A stretch of DNA of 36,419 bases, taken from the NCBI GenBank assembly GCA_002344895.1, contig DDUR01000020.1, forward strand, positions 2,070 to 38,488. The letters are read 5' to 3'. The notes below the pieces were generated by a model. It was not told where the DNA came from. It did no database searches and saw only the letters and a list, made by a program, of their open reading frames with translations. The position numbers were made by a program, and so were the translations under genes. Of the stretch, positions 25,502 to 33,931 are shown in pieces. This stretch comes from Ignavibacteria bacterium UBA2333 (GTDB lineage: Bacteria; Bacteroidota; Ignavibacteria; Kapaibacteriales; Kapaibacteriaceae). The stretch's first letter is position 1. Each line of letters opens with the position of its first letter.

Positions 25502-25509
25502 TAACTTCG
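25502..25509 (+). promoter_or_regulatory. Candidate -7 box (TAACTTCG) of the porin gene
   Basis: TAACTTCG fits TAnnTTTG with one change and lies 35 nt before the ATG at 25545, giving a leader of about 30 nt. It is positioned correctly relative to the Pho-like repeats just upstream. Confidence 0.35.
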
Positions 25510-25544
25510 CGGCCGTTACGATTTGGCAACCTTCTGGTAACATC

Positions 25545-26804
25545 ATGCCCATTCACTCTGCACAACCTCTTCAGGTAATCCCACGTAGCGGCCTGCTCGC
25601 CGTTTGGACGCTGGTTGCCGTCTTTGTCTGCGTCCTTTCACCAGCTGCATGGGGTCAGGCCACAACACAGTCAACCGGGAGTTTTGACTTCAATTCCGAC
25701 GGAATGGTGTTTCAGACGTTGGATACGAATACGCGTATCATTATGCGCTTTCGTATGCAGAATTGGGCCGTCTTCAACTTTAATGACGAAGGTGAGATTT
25801 CAAGCACAGATCTTGCCGTACGGCGTCTGCGCTTGCGCTTTGGCGGTCATGTTGTTGACAAACGACTCACCTTTAACCTCCAAGTGAATTTCTCACGGTC
25901 AGACCTCGACTATAACGACACGCAGTTCCCGAATGTCATTCGTGACGCTATGGTCTTCTGGTCGTTTAATCCAAACCTTCAGGTTTCGTTTGGCCAGACA
26001 AAATTGCCGGGTAACCGCCAGCGTGTTGTGAGTTCCGGTGATCAGTTCTTTCCAGATCGAAGTATTGTGAACGGTGCGTTTAATCTGGACCGCGATTTTG
26101 GATTCCAGGGATTTGGACGATTTACCGTAGCTGACGCTATTGTTAACGTCCGTGGTGCGGTTTCATCGGGTGATGGTCGAAATCAAGCACCAATCTCCGG
26201 TGATGGACTTGCCTACACCGGCCGTGTTGAAGTCCTTCCCTTTGGCGCATTTACCAATGGAGGTGACTACTTTGAAGGTGATCTCCTTCATGAGGCCAAA
26301 CCGAAGGTATCACTTGCACTTACGCTGCACCACAACGATCGTATGAACCGAACACGAGGTGAACTCGGTCCGGCCCTGTATGCGCCTCGTTCGGCCGATG
26401 TTGCCTATGCAGATGTTCTTGCAAAGTGGAATGGCTGGGCGTTTTACGGTGAGTGGGCCCAACGAACGGCAAAGGACCCGGTGACAATTGACCGTGCTGA
26501 TACCACAAAGGCACGGAGTGTGTTTGTTGGCCACGGTTATATGGGACAGCTGACCTATAACTTTCCGTGGAAGCTCGGTATCGGTGCGCGATACTCTGTC
26601 ACCGAAGGTGAGTCGTCGATTGCACGCACAAACGAATATGTCCGCCAGGAACAAGGCTCACTCGTTGGGGTCTGGTTTGCTAACGGCCATCGTGTTCGTT
26701 TCCAGATTGAGGGTGGTTTCACTCGAACCACGGACCTTTCGAAACCGAATCCCGTCGGCATAATGTCCTACTTTGCACGACTGAATTCCGAATTCGGGAT
26801 CTAG
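25545..26804 (+). CDS. Phosphate-selective porin O/P family outer-membrane protein
   Basis: 419 aa with a long signal peptide cut near AAWG/QA. The OprO/OprP pattern is visible: LAVRRLRLRFGGHVVDKRLTF near the start, FWSFNPNLQVSFGQTKLPG, then repeated amphipathic strands, and a terminal SYFARLNSEFGI resembling the closing barrel strand. Members form trimeric channels for phosphate or other anions. It precedes pstS by 106 nt on the same strand, and a shared upstream motif links both to phosphate control. Substrate is inferred from the family and the Pst neighbours; the polyphosphate/phosphate lysine ladder cannot be confirmed by eye. Confidence 0.88.
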   Translation: MPIHSAQPLQVIPRSGLLAVWTLVAVFVCVLSPAAWGQATTQSTGSFDFNSDGMVFQTLDTNTRIIMRFRMQNWAVFNFNDEGEISSTDLAVRRLRLRFGGHVVDKRLTFNLQVNFSRSDLDYNDTQFPNVIRDAMVFWSFNPNLQVSFGQTKLPGNRQRVVSSGDQFFPDRSIVNGAFNLDRDFGFQGFGRFTVADAIVNVRGAVSSGDGRNQAPISGDGLAYTGRVEVLPFGAFTNGGDYFEGDLLHEAKPKVSLALTLHHNDRMNRTRGELGPALYAPRSADVAYADVLAKWNGWAFYGEWAQRTAKDPVTIDRADTTKARSVFVGHGYMGQLTYNFPWKLGIGARYSVTEGESSIARTNEYVRQEQGSLVGVWFANGHRVRFQIEGGFTRTTDLSKPNPVGIMSYFARLNSEFGI

Positions 26805-26807
26805 TGC

Positions 26808-26826
26808 GTTACGGTTCCGTAACACT
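26808..26826. promoter_or_regulatory. Palindrome with shared Pho-like 12-mer upstream of pstS
   Basis: GTTACGG (26808-26814) and CCGTAAC (26817-26823) are a perfect 7-bp inverted repeat around TT. Read on the minus strand, 26815-26826 is AGTGTTACGGAA, identical to the 12-mer upstream of the porin. Another CCGTAAC copy occurs at 26860-26866. This is the best candidate regulator site for the pst operon. Confidence 0.45.
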
Positions 26827-26862
26827 GGACGCCCCTTTCGCTCCCTAGCCGATTCTAGTCCG

Positions 26863-26870
26863 TAACTTGC
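26863..26870 (+). promoter_or_regulatory. Possible -7 box (TAACTTGC) of the pst operon
   Basis: TAACTTGC lies 40 nt before the pstS ATG and resembles the TAACTTCG box of the porin, preceded by the CCGTAAC element. It deviates from the TAnnTTTG consensus at two positions, so it is a weak call. Confidence 0.28.
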
Positions 26871-26910
26871 CGTTTGCTCACCGTAAGGTCCACTTCCGAC
26901 GAAGCTCTGC

Positions 26911-27756
26911 ATGGCACAAATGTTCTCTCGGTTCGCCCCAATCGTCCTCGTTTTCGTCGCCATTCCCTTGATCATCGCTGCTGTTGCACGGCAGCGCGTG
27001 ACCTTAAAGGGTTCGGACACGATGGTCATCCTAACCCAGCGTTGGACGGAGGTGTATCCGGACAAGACGGACATGGAGTTTCAGGTGACGGGAGGGGGCT
27101 CGGGCACGGGGCTTGCCGCCCTCATTAATGGTACAACAGACATCTGTGCTTCATCACGTCCGATAAAGAAAGACGAGGTCAAGCAGCTCAAAGCGAAGTA
27201 TAAATATCCGGGCCTCGAAGTTCGTGTTGCGCGTGACGGCCTAGCTGTCTACGTTCACAAGTCAAATCCGGTCAAGACTCTCACACTTGAACAAGTGCGG
27301 AACATCTTCACCGGTAAAACCACAAACTGGAATCAGGTCGGTGGTCCAAACAAGGCCATTGTATTGTACAGTCGCGAGAATAACTCGGGTACGTATGAAT
27401 TCTTCAAAGAGCACGTTCTTCTGAAGCAGGACTTTGCCCCTCAGGCCCAGCACATGGCTGGTACTGCAGCCTTAATTAACGCCGTCAGCAAGGATCCCTA
27501 CGGCATTGGTTTTGGTGGTGCAGCCTACATGGCGAATGTCAAGGCACTTTCGATCGCACGAGAAAAAGGTCAAGCTCCCATCGCGCCAAACGAAACAACG
27601 ATTTTGAGCGGTGAATATCCAATCTCGCGATTCTTGTACTTCTACCTTCGGGAACGTCCAAAGGGGAAAATCAAGGAGTTTATCGACTGGGTAATCTCAC
27701 CAGAGGGTCAGAAGGTTGTCAAGGACGTTGGATACTATCCTATCAAGAAGTTCTGA
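26911..27756 (+). CDS. pstS: Phosphate ABC transporter substrate-binding protein
   Basis: 281 aa with an N-terminal signal or anchor helix (APIVLVFVAIPLIIAAVA). Phosphate-binding motifs: LKGSDTM near residue 32, VTGGGSGTGLAALINGTTDI, and the SRENNSGTYEFFKEHVL loop; C-terminal PEGQKVVKDVGYYPI is typical. It captures periplasmic phosphate for PstCAB. No lipobox is seen, so it may be free or anchored by the uncleaved helix. It is the first gene of a complete pstSCAB-phoU operon. Confidence 0.95.
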   Translation: MAQMFSRFAPIVLVFVAIPLIIAAVARQRVTLKGSDTMVILTQRWTEVYPDKTDMEFQVTGGGSGTGLAALINGTTDICASSRPIKKDEVKQLKAKYKYPGLEVRVARDGLAVYVHKSNPVKTLTLEQVRNIFTGKTTNWNQVGGPNKAIVLYSRENNSGTYEFFKEHVLLKQDFAPQAQHMAGTAALINAVSKDPYGIGFGGAAYMANVKALSIAREKGQAPIAPNETTILSGEYPISRFLYFYLRERPKGKIKEFIDWVISPEGQKVVKDVGYYPIKKF

Positions 27757-27757
27757 C

Positions 27758-28981
27758 GTGGCCGTGAACAATCCTTTTGCGCGAAAACGACGCCATCTTG
27801 GCGAACATGCTGCGGAATGGACAATTCGCATTGTTGCGTCATTCTCCATACTTGTCATCTTTCTGATCTTCATCTTCGTCTTTCGTGAGGCTTCCTCACT
27901 TCTGACATCAAAGTCAGAACCTGCAGAACAACCTACGACCAATGTCGTCGCGACGACAGATGACCGACCTGAGATCTACAATCCGGATTCCGGTCCGGAA
28001 CCAGGTTCAGTAACAACAACGACAACTGTCGTAAAGGACAGTGACAAACCGGAGGTGTATAATCCGGATGTGACGATGGTCGGTATGGACGAGCCCGTGG
28101 TAACAACAACCAGTATTGTTACGCTTGACGATCGTCCCGAAGTTTACAATCCCGATTCAGGACCTGAACCAGGCAGTGTTATTGCGGCAGCAGCAGCTCC
28201 TTACGAAGCTCATGAGCAACCGACGTTGTGGGACAACATCACCAGCAACGTCTGGCAGCCGGTTGGTGAGAATCCGAAGTTTGGTGTCTGGCCCCTACTT
28301 ATCGGTACGTTAAAGACAACGTTGATCGCAATACTGATTGGCGCACCTCTTGGAATTCTTGCAGCACTATATAGTGCGTTCTTTGCTCCGCGAAAACTTC
28401 GTGAAGTTTTAAAACCAGCTATTGAGCTCCTTGCCGGTTTCCCAAGTGTTGTAATTGGCTTCTTCTGTTTGACGACGGTTGCATCATTGTTGCAAGACAT
28501 TACGGGTTCACAGTTCCGACTCAATGCACTTATTGGTGGAATCGGACTTTCACTTGCCGTAATACCGATCGTCTTTACCATTGCGGAAGATGCATTGTCG
28601 GCAGTCCCAAAAACCTTACGCGAGGCGTCGCTTGCACTTGGATCAACGGAATGGCAAACGGCATATCGTGTAATGTTGCCCGCGGCGGCACCTGGTGTGT
28701 TTGCAGCAGTACTCCTTGGTGTTGGACGTGCCTTCGGTGAGACGATGATTGCCATTATGGCCACGGGCAACGCCCCACTGTCATCGTGGAGTCCTGCTAC
28801 ACCTGCACGGACACTCGCCGCAACAATCGGATCGGAGATGGGAGAAGTCGTTTGGGGAAGTGAACATTACGGCGTACTCTTTCTTCTTGGCATCTTCCTG
28901 TTTGTTGTAAGCTTCGGCTTAAACGCCCTGACGGAACTCTACGTAAAGCAACGTCTCATTAAGAAGTTCCAGGGTGCTTGA
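27758..28981 (+). CDS. pstC: Phosphate ABC transporter permease PstC with repeat-bearing periplasmic linker
   Basis: 407 aa, roughly 100 longer than usual PstC. The GTG at 27758 follows the pstS stop by 1 nt, giving the same TGACRTG joint found before pstA and pstB; an upstream in-frame TTG would overlap pstS. TM1 (about 25-48) is followed by a linker of about 100 residues (50-150) with three repeats: DDRPEIYNPDSGPEPGSV (from Asp68), DKPEVYNPD (from Asp96), and DDRPEVYNPDSGPEPGSV (from Asp124), spaced by Thr/Val- or Ala-rich tracts. The normal permease core follows (FGVWPLLIGTLKTTL...LLAGFPSVVIGFF...EDALSAVPKTLREASLALGSTEWQ). PstC and PstA form the membrane channel. The linker is predicted to lie in the periplasm; its role is unknown. 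Confidence 0.93.
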   Translation: MAVNNPFARKRRHLGEHAAEWTIRIVASFSILVIFLIFIFVFREASSLLTSKSEPAEQPTTNVVATTDDRPEIYNPDSGPEPGSVTTTTTVVKDSDKPEVYNPDVTMVGMDEPVVTTTSIVTLDDRPEVYNPDSGPEPGSVIAAAAAPYEAHEQPTLWDNITSNVWQPVGENPKFGVWPLLIGTLKTTLIAILIGAPLGILAALYSAFFAPRKLREVLKPAIELLAGFPSVVIGFFCLTTVASLLQDITGSQFRLNALIGGIGLSLAVIPIVFTIAEDALSAVPKTLREASLALGSTEWQTAYRVMLPAAAPGVFAAVLLGVGRAFGETMIAIMATGNAPLSSWSPATPARTLAATIGSEMGEVVWGSEHYGVLFLLGIFLFVVSFGLNALTELYVKQRLIKKFQGA

Positions 28982-28982
28982 C

Positions 28983-29891
28983 ATGAATGTTTTTAGTGGT
29001 CAGCGCCCGTTATCGAAACGTCTTCTCGGATTCTTTGCCGTACTCATTGCGGCTACAGCTGCTGTTGCCATCATCGGACTCCTGTTAGGGATGTTGGGGA
29101 CATTTTCGATTAAGGGCTTTCCGAACCTTGATTGGGAGTTTCTCTCTGAGTTCCCTCGAAACAACAATACCGAGGGTGGAATTTGGCCGGCACTTGCAGG
29201 CACAACGTTGCTTGTACTCTTGATGACGATACTTGGTGTACCAATCGGAACGGCTACGGCCATCTATCTCACCGAGTATGCTCGTCAAAACAGCTTCTTT
29301 GCGCGGAGTGTACGATTTGCGGTTAACACGCTTGCCGGCGTACCCAGTATTGTCTTTGGACTCTTTGGAGTGGGATTCTTTATCCAGTTTCTGGGTGGTG
29401 GTGTCGAACGAATCACCGGAAATGCTTCATTTGGTGATGGATCACTCTTGTGGTCAGCAGCAACACTTGCTGTACTTACATTACCTGTCGTCATCGTCGC
29501 AGTTGAAGAGGCGTTACGAGCCGTTCCCCGTGACCTTCGGGAAGCTTCACTCGCCTTGGGTGCCACGCGCTGGCAGACCATTCGCAATGTCGTTCTTCCG
29601 AACTCCGTCACAGGCATTCTCACGGGAAGCATTCTGGCCGTTGGCCGTGGTGCGGGTGAAGTTGCAGCCATTCTATTCGTTGGCGTAACGTATTCATCAG
29701 AAGTTTTGCCTGGTAGCGTGACGGACAAGTTCATGCATCTTGGATATCATCTCTACGTTCTTGCAACACAGTCTCCGGACGTGGACAAGGCTTTACCGTT
29801 GCAGTATGCAACAACACTCGTCCTGTTAGGACTTACCTTCCTTCTCAACTTCACGGCGATCTTCATCCGTTCGCGCCTGCGAAAAAACTGA
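28983..29891 (+). CDS. pstA: Phosphate ABC transporter permease
   Basis: 302 aa from the ATG at 28983, one base after the pstC stop (a GTG at 28974 would overlap pstC). Permease motifs: GTTLLVLLMTILGVPIGTATAIYLTEY, the TLAGVPSIVFGLFG loop, and the EAA loop EALRAVPRDLREASLALGATRWQT that contacts PstB. Six membrane helices are predicted. It pairs with PstC to form the phosphate channel. Confidence 0.95.
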   Translation: MNVFSGQRPLSKRLLGFFAVLIAATAAVAIIGLLLGMLGTFSIKGFPNLDWEFLSEFPRNNNTEGGIWPALAGTTLLVLLMTILGVPIGTATAIYLTEYARQNSFFARSVRFAVNTLAGVPSIVFGLFGVGFFIQFLGGGVERITGNASFGDGSLLWSAATLAVLTLPVVIVAVEEALRAVPRDLREASLALGATRWQTIRNVVLPNSVTGILTGSILAVGRGAGEVAAILFVGVTYSSEVLPGSVTDKFMHLGYHLYVLATQSPDVDKALPLQYATTLVLLGLTFLLNFTAIFIRSRLRKN

Positions 29892-29892
29892 C

Positions 29893-30660
29893 ATGGCGAA
29901 AGAGCTCCCCGTCAAAATCCATACGCGTGATTTCTCGTTTTTCTACAGCGAGAAACAGGCCTTACATGGCATTGGCATCGACATCTACGAGAATCGTGTA
30001 ACGGCTTTTATTGGGCCGTCAGGATGTGGTAAATCGACCTTTCTTCGCAGTATCAATCGAATGAATGATCTCATCGATGGTACACGAGTAACGGGCGACA
30101 TGATCGTTGACGGTGTTAATGTCTACGACAAGGACGTTGACGTCGTTACACTTCGCACGCGTATCGGAATGGTCTTTCAGAAGTCCATTCCATTTCCGAA
30201 GTCGATCTACGAGAACATCACGTACGGCCTCACCCTCAACGAGCGCCCGTCAAAGGCAGACCTTGACAACATCGTTGAAGGATGCCTACGTCGTGCTGCA
30301 CTGTGGGATGAAGTTAAAGATCGGCTCCACCATAGTGCCGTAGGCCTTTCCGGCGGACAGCAACAGCGACTCTGCATTGCACGTGCCGTGGCCGTAAACC
30401 CTGAAATACTGCTTATGGACGAGCCGTGTTCGGCACTCGATCCGATCTCCACGGGCAAGATTGAAGAGCTCATTACGGAACTGAAGGACCAGTACACCAT
30501 CGTCCTTGTAACGCACAACATGCAGCAGGCCGCTCGCGTGAGCGATTACACAGGATTCTTCCTCATGGGACGTCTCATTGAATTCGATCGCACGAGGACG
30601 ATCTTTACGAGTCCGTCGATTAAGGAGACGGAAGACTACATCACCGGACGATTCGGCTAA
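29893..30660 (+). CDS. pstB: Phosphate ABC transporter ATP-binding protein
   Basis: 255 aa. Walker A GPSGCGKST, PstB-type SINRMNDL, Q-loop VFQKSIPFPKSIYENI, signature LSGGQQQRLCIARA, Walker B ILLMDEPCSALDP, and the H-loop LVTHNMQQAARVSD. The PFPKSIYENI element is diagnostic of PstB. It powers phosphate import through PstCA. The ATG follows the pstA stop by one base. Confidence 0.97.
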   Translation: MAKELPVKIHTRDFSFFYSEKQALHGIGIDIYENRVTAFIGPSGCGKSTFLRSINRMNDLIDGTRVTGDMIVDGVNVYDKDVDVVTLRTRIGMVFQKSIPFPKSIYENITYGLTLNERPSKADLDNIVEGCLRRAALWDEVKDRLHHSAVGLSGGQQQRLCIARAVAVNPEILLMDEPCSALDPISTGKIEELITELKDQYTIVLVTHNMQQAARVSDYTGFFLMGRLIEFDRTRTIFTSPSIKETEDYITGRFG

Positions 30661-30674
30661 GACGCCAGGCCACC

Positions 30675-31385
30675 ATGAACAAGCCTTTTGAAGAAGATCT
30701 CGACAAACTTCGTACTCGACTCATCCGTATGGGGTCATTGGTCGAAGAACAAGTTGAATTTGCCTTTCGCGCCCTGCGCGAGGGTAATGCTGAATTAGCG
30801 CGCATTGTTGTTGAGCGTGATGACAAGGTTGACAAGCTCGACCTAAAGATCGACAAACAATGTCAACGCATTTTCGCGTTAAATCAACCCGTCGCCAGCG
30901 ATCTTCGATTGCTGTTAGCTGCCGTCAAAATCAATAACGAACTTGAGCGTATTGGAGATATGGCGAGTGATATCGCCGAAGTTGTTCTCCACGAACCACG
31001 TGTGCATGTTCTTGTCGATCAACTAGGCCTCACGCGTATTACCGCTGCAACGTACAAGATGCTCAAGTCGAGTATCGATGCCTTTATTAATAACGATCCG
31101 GACCTGGCAACACATATTCTGCCATCCGATGCAACGGTTGATCAGCTTTATGCCCAGCTTCAAGCTGAGCTCATTGATGTAATGAGAGAACGTCCTGAAG
31201 ATATCTCAACAGGTGCACATCTGCTCATCACATTACATGACATTGAGCGTATGGCCGACCATGCGACGAACATTGCTGAGAACGTCATCTTCCTTGTCCA
31301 GGCCAAACTCGTACGCCATAGAAACGTAAACGACGAAGGCCTCGACTTTTCTCAGATCCTCGACGCTTCTCGCGACGATGACTGA
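30675..31385 (+). CDS. phoU: Phosphate transport/signalling protein PhoU
   Basis: 236 aa, all-alpha with two PhoU repeats (about 15-105 and 120-215), each carrying the ExxxD metal-cluster pattern: ERDDKVDKLDLKID plus ERIGDMASDIAE, and ERMADHATNIAENVIFLV. It links PstB activity to repression of the PhoR/PhoB response and prevents excess uptake. It closes the pstSCAB-phoU operon, 14 nt after pstB. No phoR or phoB lies in the window. Confidence 0.95.
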   Translation: MNKPFEEDLDKLRTRLIRMGSLVEEQVEFAFRALREGNAELARIVVERDDKVDKLDLKIDKQCQRIFALNQPVASDLRLLLAAVKINNELERIGDMASDIAEVVLHEPRVHVLVDQLGLTRITAATYKMLKSSIDAFINNDPDLATHILPSDATVDQLYAQLQAELIDVMRERPEDISTGAHLLITLHDIERMADHATNIAENVIFLVQAKLVRHRNVNDEGLDFSQILDASRDDD

Positions 31386-31395
31386 CTGACCGTCG

Positions 31396-31420
31396 GTGGC
31401 AGAGTCCGTACCTTTGCCAC
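31396..31420 (+). promoter_or_regulatory. rfbA promoter: start-proximal -7 box (TACCTTTG) in an inverted repeat
   Basis: TACCTTTG (31409-31416), an exact TAnnTTTG match, ends 4 nt before the rfbA ATG. GTGGCA (31396-31401) and TGCCAC (31415-31420) form a 6-bp inverted repeat across it. No ribosome-binding site is present and no clear -33 element is seen in the 35-nt gap after phoU. Confidence 0.45.
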
Positions 31421-32293
31421 ATGACGCCAACGAAGGGTATTGTTCTCGCCGGCGGTAGTGGCACACGCCTCTATCCCATGACAGCTGCCTTCTCCAAGCA
31501 GCTGCAGCCCGTCTACGACAAGCCAATGATCTACTATCCACTGTCAACATTGTTGATGGCTGGCATAGCGGACATTCTTATCATCTCTACACCACACGAC
31601 ACACCAGTCTTCCAGCGACTACTCGGAGACGGTTCGAGACTCGGCATATCCATCACGTATGCTGTTCAGGACGAGCCGCGTGGTATTGCAGATGCATTTC
31701 GTGTCGGAAGAGACTTCCTCGGTACAAGTCCGGTTTGCCTTATCCTTGGCGATAATATCTTTTATGGCAAACTCGACTTCCTACGTGAGGCTATAGCATC
31801 AAATGTCGGCGCAACAATCTTTGGATATCCGGTAACGGACCCGGAGCGTTACGGCGTTGTAGAGATTGATGCAGCCGGAACTGTTGTCAGCATTGAAGAA
31901 AAGCCCCCTTCGCCCCGTAGCGATCTCGCCATTCCCGGTTTGTATGTGTACGGACCTGACGTTGTTGACATTGCTGCGAGTCTTACGCCCGGGAAACGAG
32001 GGGAACTTGAAATCACGGACGTACACCGGGTTTACCTTGATCAGGGAAGACTCTCCGTACGGCAGCTTGGACGAGGGATTGCATGGCTTGATACGGGTAC
32101 TCCGGATAGTATGCTTGATGCTGGAGTGTTTATCCATGCCATTGAAAAACGACAAGGCCTCAAGATTGGCTGTCTTGAAGAAGTAGCATGGCGACAAGGA
32201 TTTCTTGATCGAGAAGGATTTCGAGCAGCCGTAACAGCATTACCCAAGGGCGACTATCGCCGCTACTGTGAACGATTATTGGAGCGATCATGA
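31421..32293 (+). CDS. rfbA: Glucose-1-phosphate thymidylyltransferase
   Basis: 290 aa, normal length. Signatures: the nucleotide-binding LAGGSGTRLYPMT, SKQLQPVYDKPMIYYPLS, GDNIFYG, FGYPVTDPERYGVVE, EEKPPSPRS and WLDTGTPDS. It makes dTDP-glucose for rhamnose and other deoxysugars of LPS or capsule. Unusually, no rfbB/C/D neighbours are present; it instead heads a series of ion-transport genes. Its stop overlaps the nhaA start (ATGA), and both genes share the same first 11 nt, atgacgccaac. Confidence 0.96.
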   Translation: MTPTKGIVLAGGSGTRLYPMTAAFSKQLQPVYDKPMIYYPLSTLLMAGIADILIISTPHDTPVFQRLLGDGSRLGISITYAVQDEPRGIADAFRVGRDFLGTSPVCLILGDNIFYGKLDFLREAIASNVGATIFGYPVTDPERYGVVEIDAAGTVVSIEEKPPSPRSDLAIPGLYVYGPDVVDIAASLTPGKRGELEITDVHRVYLDQGRLSVRQLGRGIAWLDTGTPDSMLDAGVFIHAIEKRQGLKIGCLEEVAWRQGFLDREGFRAAVTALPKGDYRRYCERLLERS

Positions 32294-33612
32294 CGCCAAC
32301 AAAACGACTGAAGATTCTCACCGAAACCATTACATCATCGTTCCAGGAGTTTTTCCAGAAGTCGTTTGCGGCTGGCATCACAATACTTGTCTGTTCGGCC
32401 ATTGCCATGATCTGGGCGAACTCAGGTTGGCATGAGAGTTATGAGGGTTTACGCCACATGAAGGTGGCAATGACGTTTGGCTCATTAAACCTTCAGTTCT
32501 CGTTCGAGCAGTTTGTGAACGATGCACTGATGGTGCTGTTCTTCCTCGTTGTTGGCCTCGAGATCAAACGTGAGGTTCTTGTAGGAGAACTCTCGTCACG
32601 AAAGAAGGCCATGTTACCTATGGTGGCAGCCTTAAGTGGCATGCTCTTCCCTGGTCTCATCTACGCTGCCTTTAATCTTGGAACCCCACAGATTCGTGGT
32701 TGGGGTGTACCAGTTGCTACCGACATTGCCTTTGCGCTTGGTATTCTGGCATTATTGGGACCACGTGTGCCATTGGGCCTGAAGGTCTTTCTTGCTGCCT
32801 TGGCAATTGTCGATGACCTTCTCAGTGTACTCGTTATCGCCATTTTCTATACATCTACACTCAACGTTGGCATGTTACTTTGGGCCGTAATCGTCACTGC
32901 TGCCCTGTACCTGCTGAACCGCCTAGGTGTCCAGAAGGTATGGATCTATGCCATTCTTGGCGTTGTATTGTGGCTTTGTGTACTGTTTAGCGGTGTACAT
33001 GCAACCATTGCCGGTGTTGTACTGGCATTGACGATACCTGGTGAATCGAAGATTGACGGCATATCCTTCTTCAGAAAGAGTCGCGACCTCGTGGACCGAA
33101 TCGCGAAGAAGGTAGAGAACGATGAGGAAGAGGGGCTACAGCTTGATGCCGTGCATACGCTAGAGAACCTCTGCGAGAACGTTCAGTCGCCCCTACACCG
33201 AATCGAACATGGTATGCAGACGGTTGTGACGTTTATAATCCTGCCCCTGTTTGCACTCATTAACGCAGGTGTGGCGATTGACACAACAATCGCTGCTTCG
33301 CTAGCTTCTCCGGTTAGCCTAGGCATCATGTTTGGACTCTTTGTCGGCAAACAGATTGGCGTTACGCTCGCCGCATTACTCTCTGTCCGCTTTGGCATTG
33401 CCGATCTACCTGCCAATGTTGATTTTAAGCAAGTGTACGGTGTAAGCATACTCTGCGGCATCGGATTTACGATGGCCTTGTTTGTAGGTCATCTCGCTTT
33501 TCAAGATGCGGTATCGTTGGACATTGCAAAACTTTCGATCCTCATTGGATCGGCTATTAGTGCCATTGTTGGCAGCCTCGTTCTTCGCTCAGCTCTCCCA
33601 AGAACAACATGA
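32290..33612 (+). CDS. nhaA: Na+/H+ antiporter NhaA
   Basis: 440 aa, slightly longer than E. coli NhaA (388). Hallmarks: FFLVVGLEIKREVLVGEL, the first essential Asp region VATDIAFALGILALLG, and the paired Asp LAIVDDLLSVLVIAIFY (equivalent to Asp163/Asp164), followed by SPLHRIEHGMQTVV and LPLFALINAGVAI. It exchanges 2 H+ for Na+, controlling pH and sodium. Overlaps both neighbours by ATGA, so it is translated within the rfbA-nhaA-DUF4286-ClC series. Confidence 0.95.
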   Translation: MTPTKRLKILTETITSSFQEFFQKSFAAGITILVCSAIAMIWANSGWHESYEGLRHMKVAMTFGSLNLQFSFEQFVNDALMVLFFLVVGLEIKREVLVGELSSRKKAMLPMVAALSGMLFPGLIYAAFNLGTPQIRGWGVPVATDIAFALGILALLGPRVPLGLKVFLAALAIVDDLLSVLVIAIFYTSTLNVGMLLWAVIVTAALYLLNRLGVQKVWIYAILGVVLWLCVLFSGVHATIAGVVLALTIPGESKIDGISFFRKSRDLVDRIAKKVENDEEEGLQLDAVHTLENLCENVQSPLHRIEHGMQTVVTFIILPLFALINAGVAIDTTIAASLASPVSLGIMFGLFVGKQIGVTLAALLSVRFGIADLPANVDFKQVYGVSILCGIGFTMALFVGHLAFQDAVSLDIAKLSILIGSAISAIVGSLVLRSALPRTT

Positions 33613-33917
33613 TCACATACTGCGTACAAATCGACATCTCGGAAGCACGCGCAGAGGAGTGGCTTGTATGGATTGGACCACATGCTGACGCTGTTGTTGC
33701 GACGGGTTGTTTTGATGACTGGTCATTGGCTGAGTGTGTGGATCCGGCACCACCTCCTGGACGACGAGTGTTTGTTGTCCGATACACCACAACGTCACAC
33801 GAACGCCTTCAACAATACCGTACGGACTTTGCACCAGCACTCATCGCTGAGGGACTCGCCACGTTTGAGAATGACCTCATTGGGACGAGATGGGTTGAGG
33901 AAGGGATACGTGTTTGA
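33609..33917 (+). CDS. DUF4286 family small protein
   Basis: 102 aa, overlapping the nhaA stop by ATGA. Resembles DUF4286: ITYCVQIDISEARAEEWLVWIG near the start, GCFDDWSLAECV, VFVVRYTTTSHERLQQYRTDFAPAL and a terminal GTRWVEE. The family has a ferredoxin-like dimeric alpha/beta fold by prediction, with no known biochemical role. Cytoplasmic. Confidence 0.8.
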   Translation: MITYCVQIDISEARAEEWLVWIGPHADAVVATGCFDDWSLAECVDPAPPPGRRVFVVRYTTTSHERLQQYRTDFAPALIAEGLATFENDLIGTRWVEEGIRV

Positions 33918-33931
33918 AGACTGTGGACACC

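Noticed and set aside
31386..31420. GTGGCA/TGCCAC as a phoU terminator
   Set aside because: A 13-nt loop and lack of a T-run after the second arm; it overlaps the rfbA promoter box instead.
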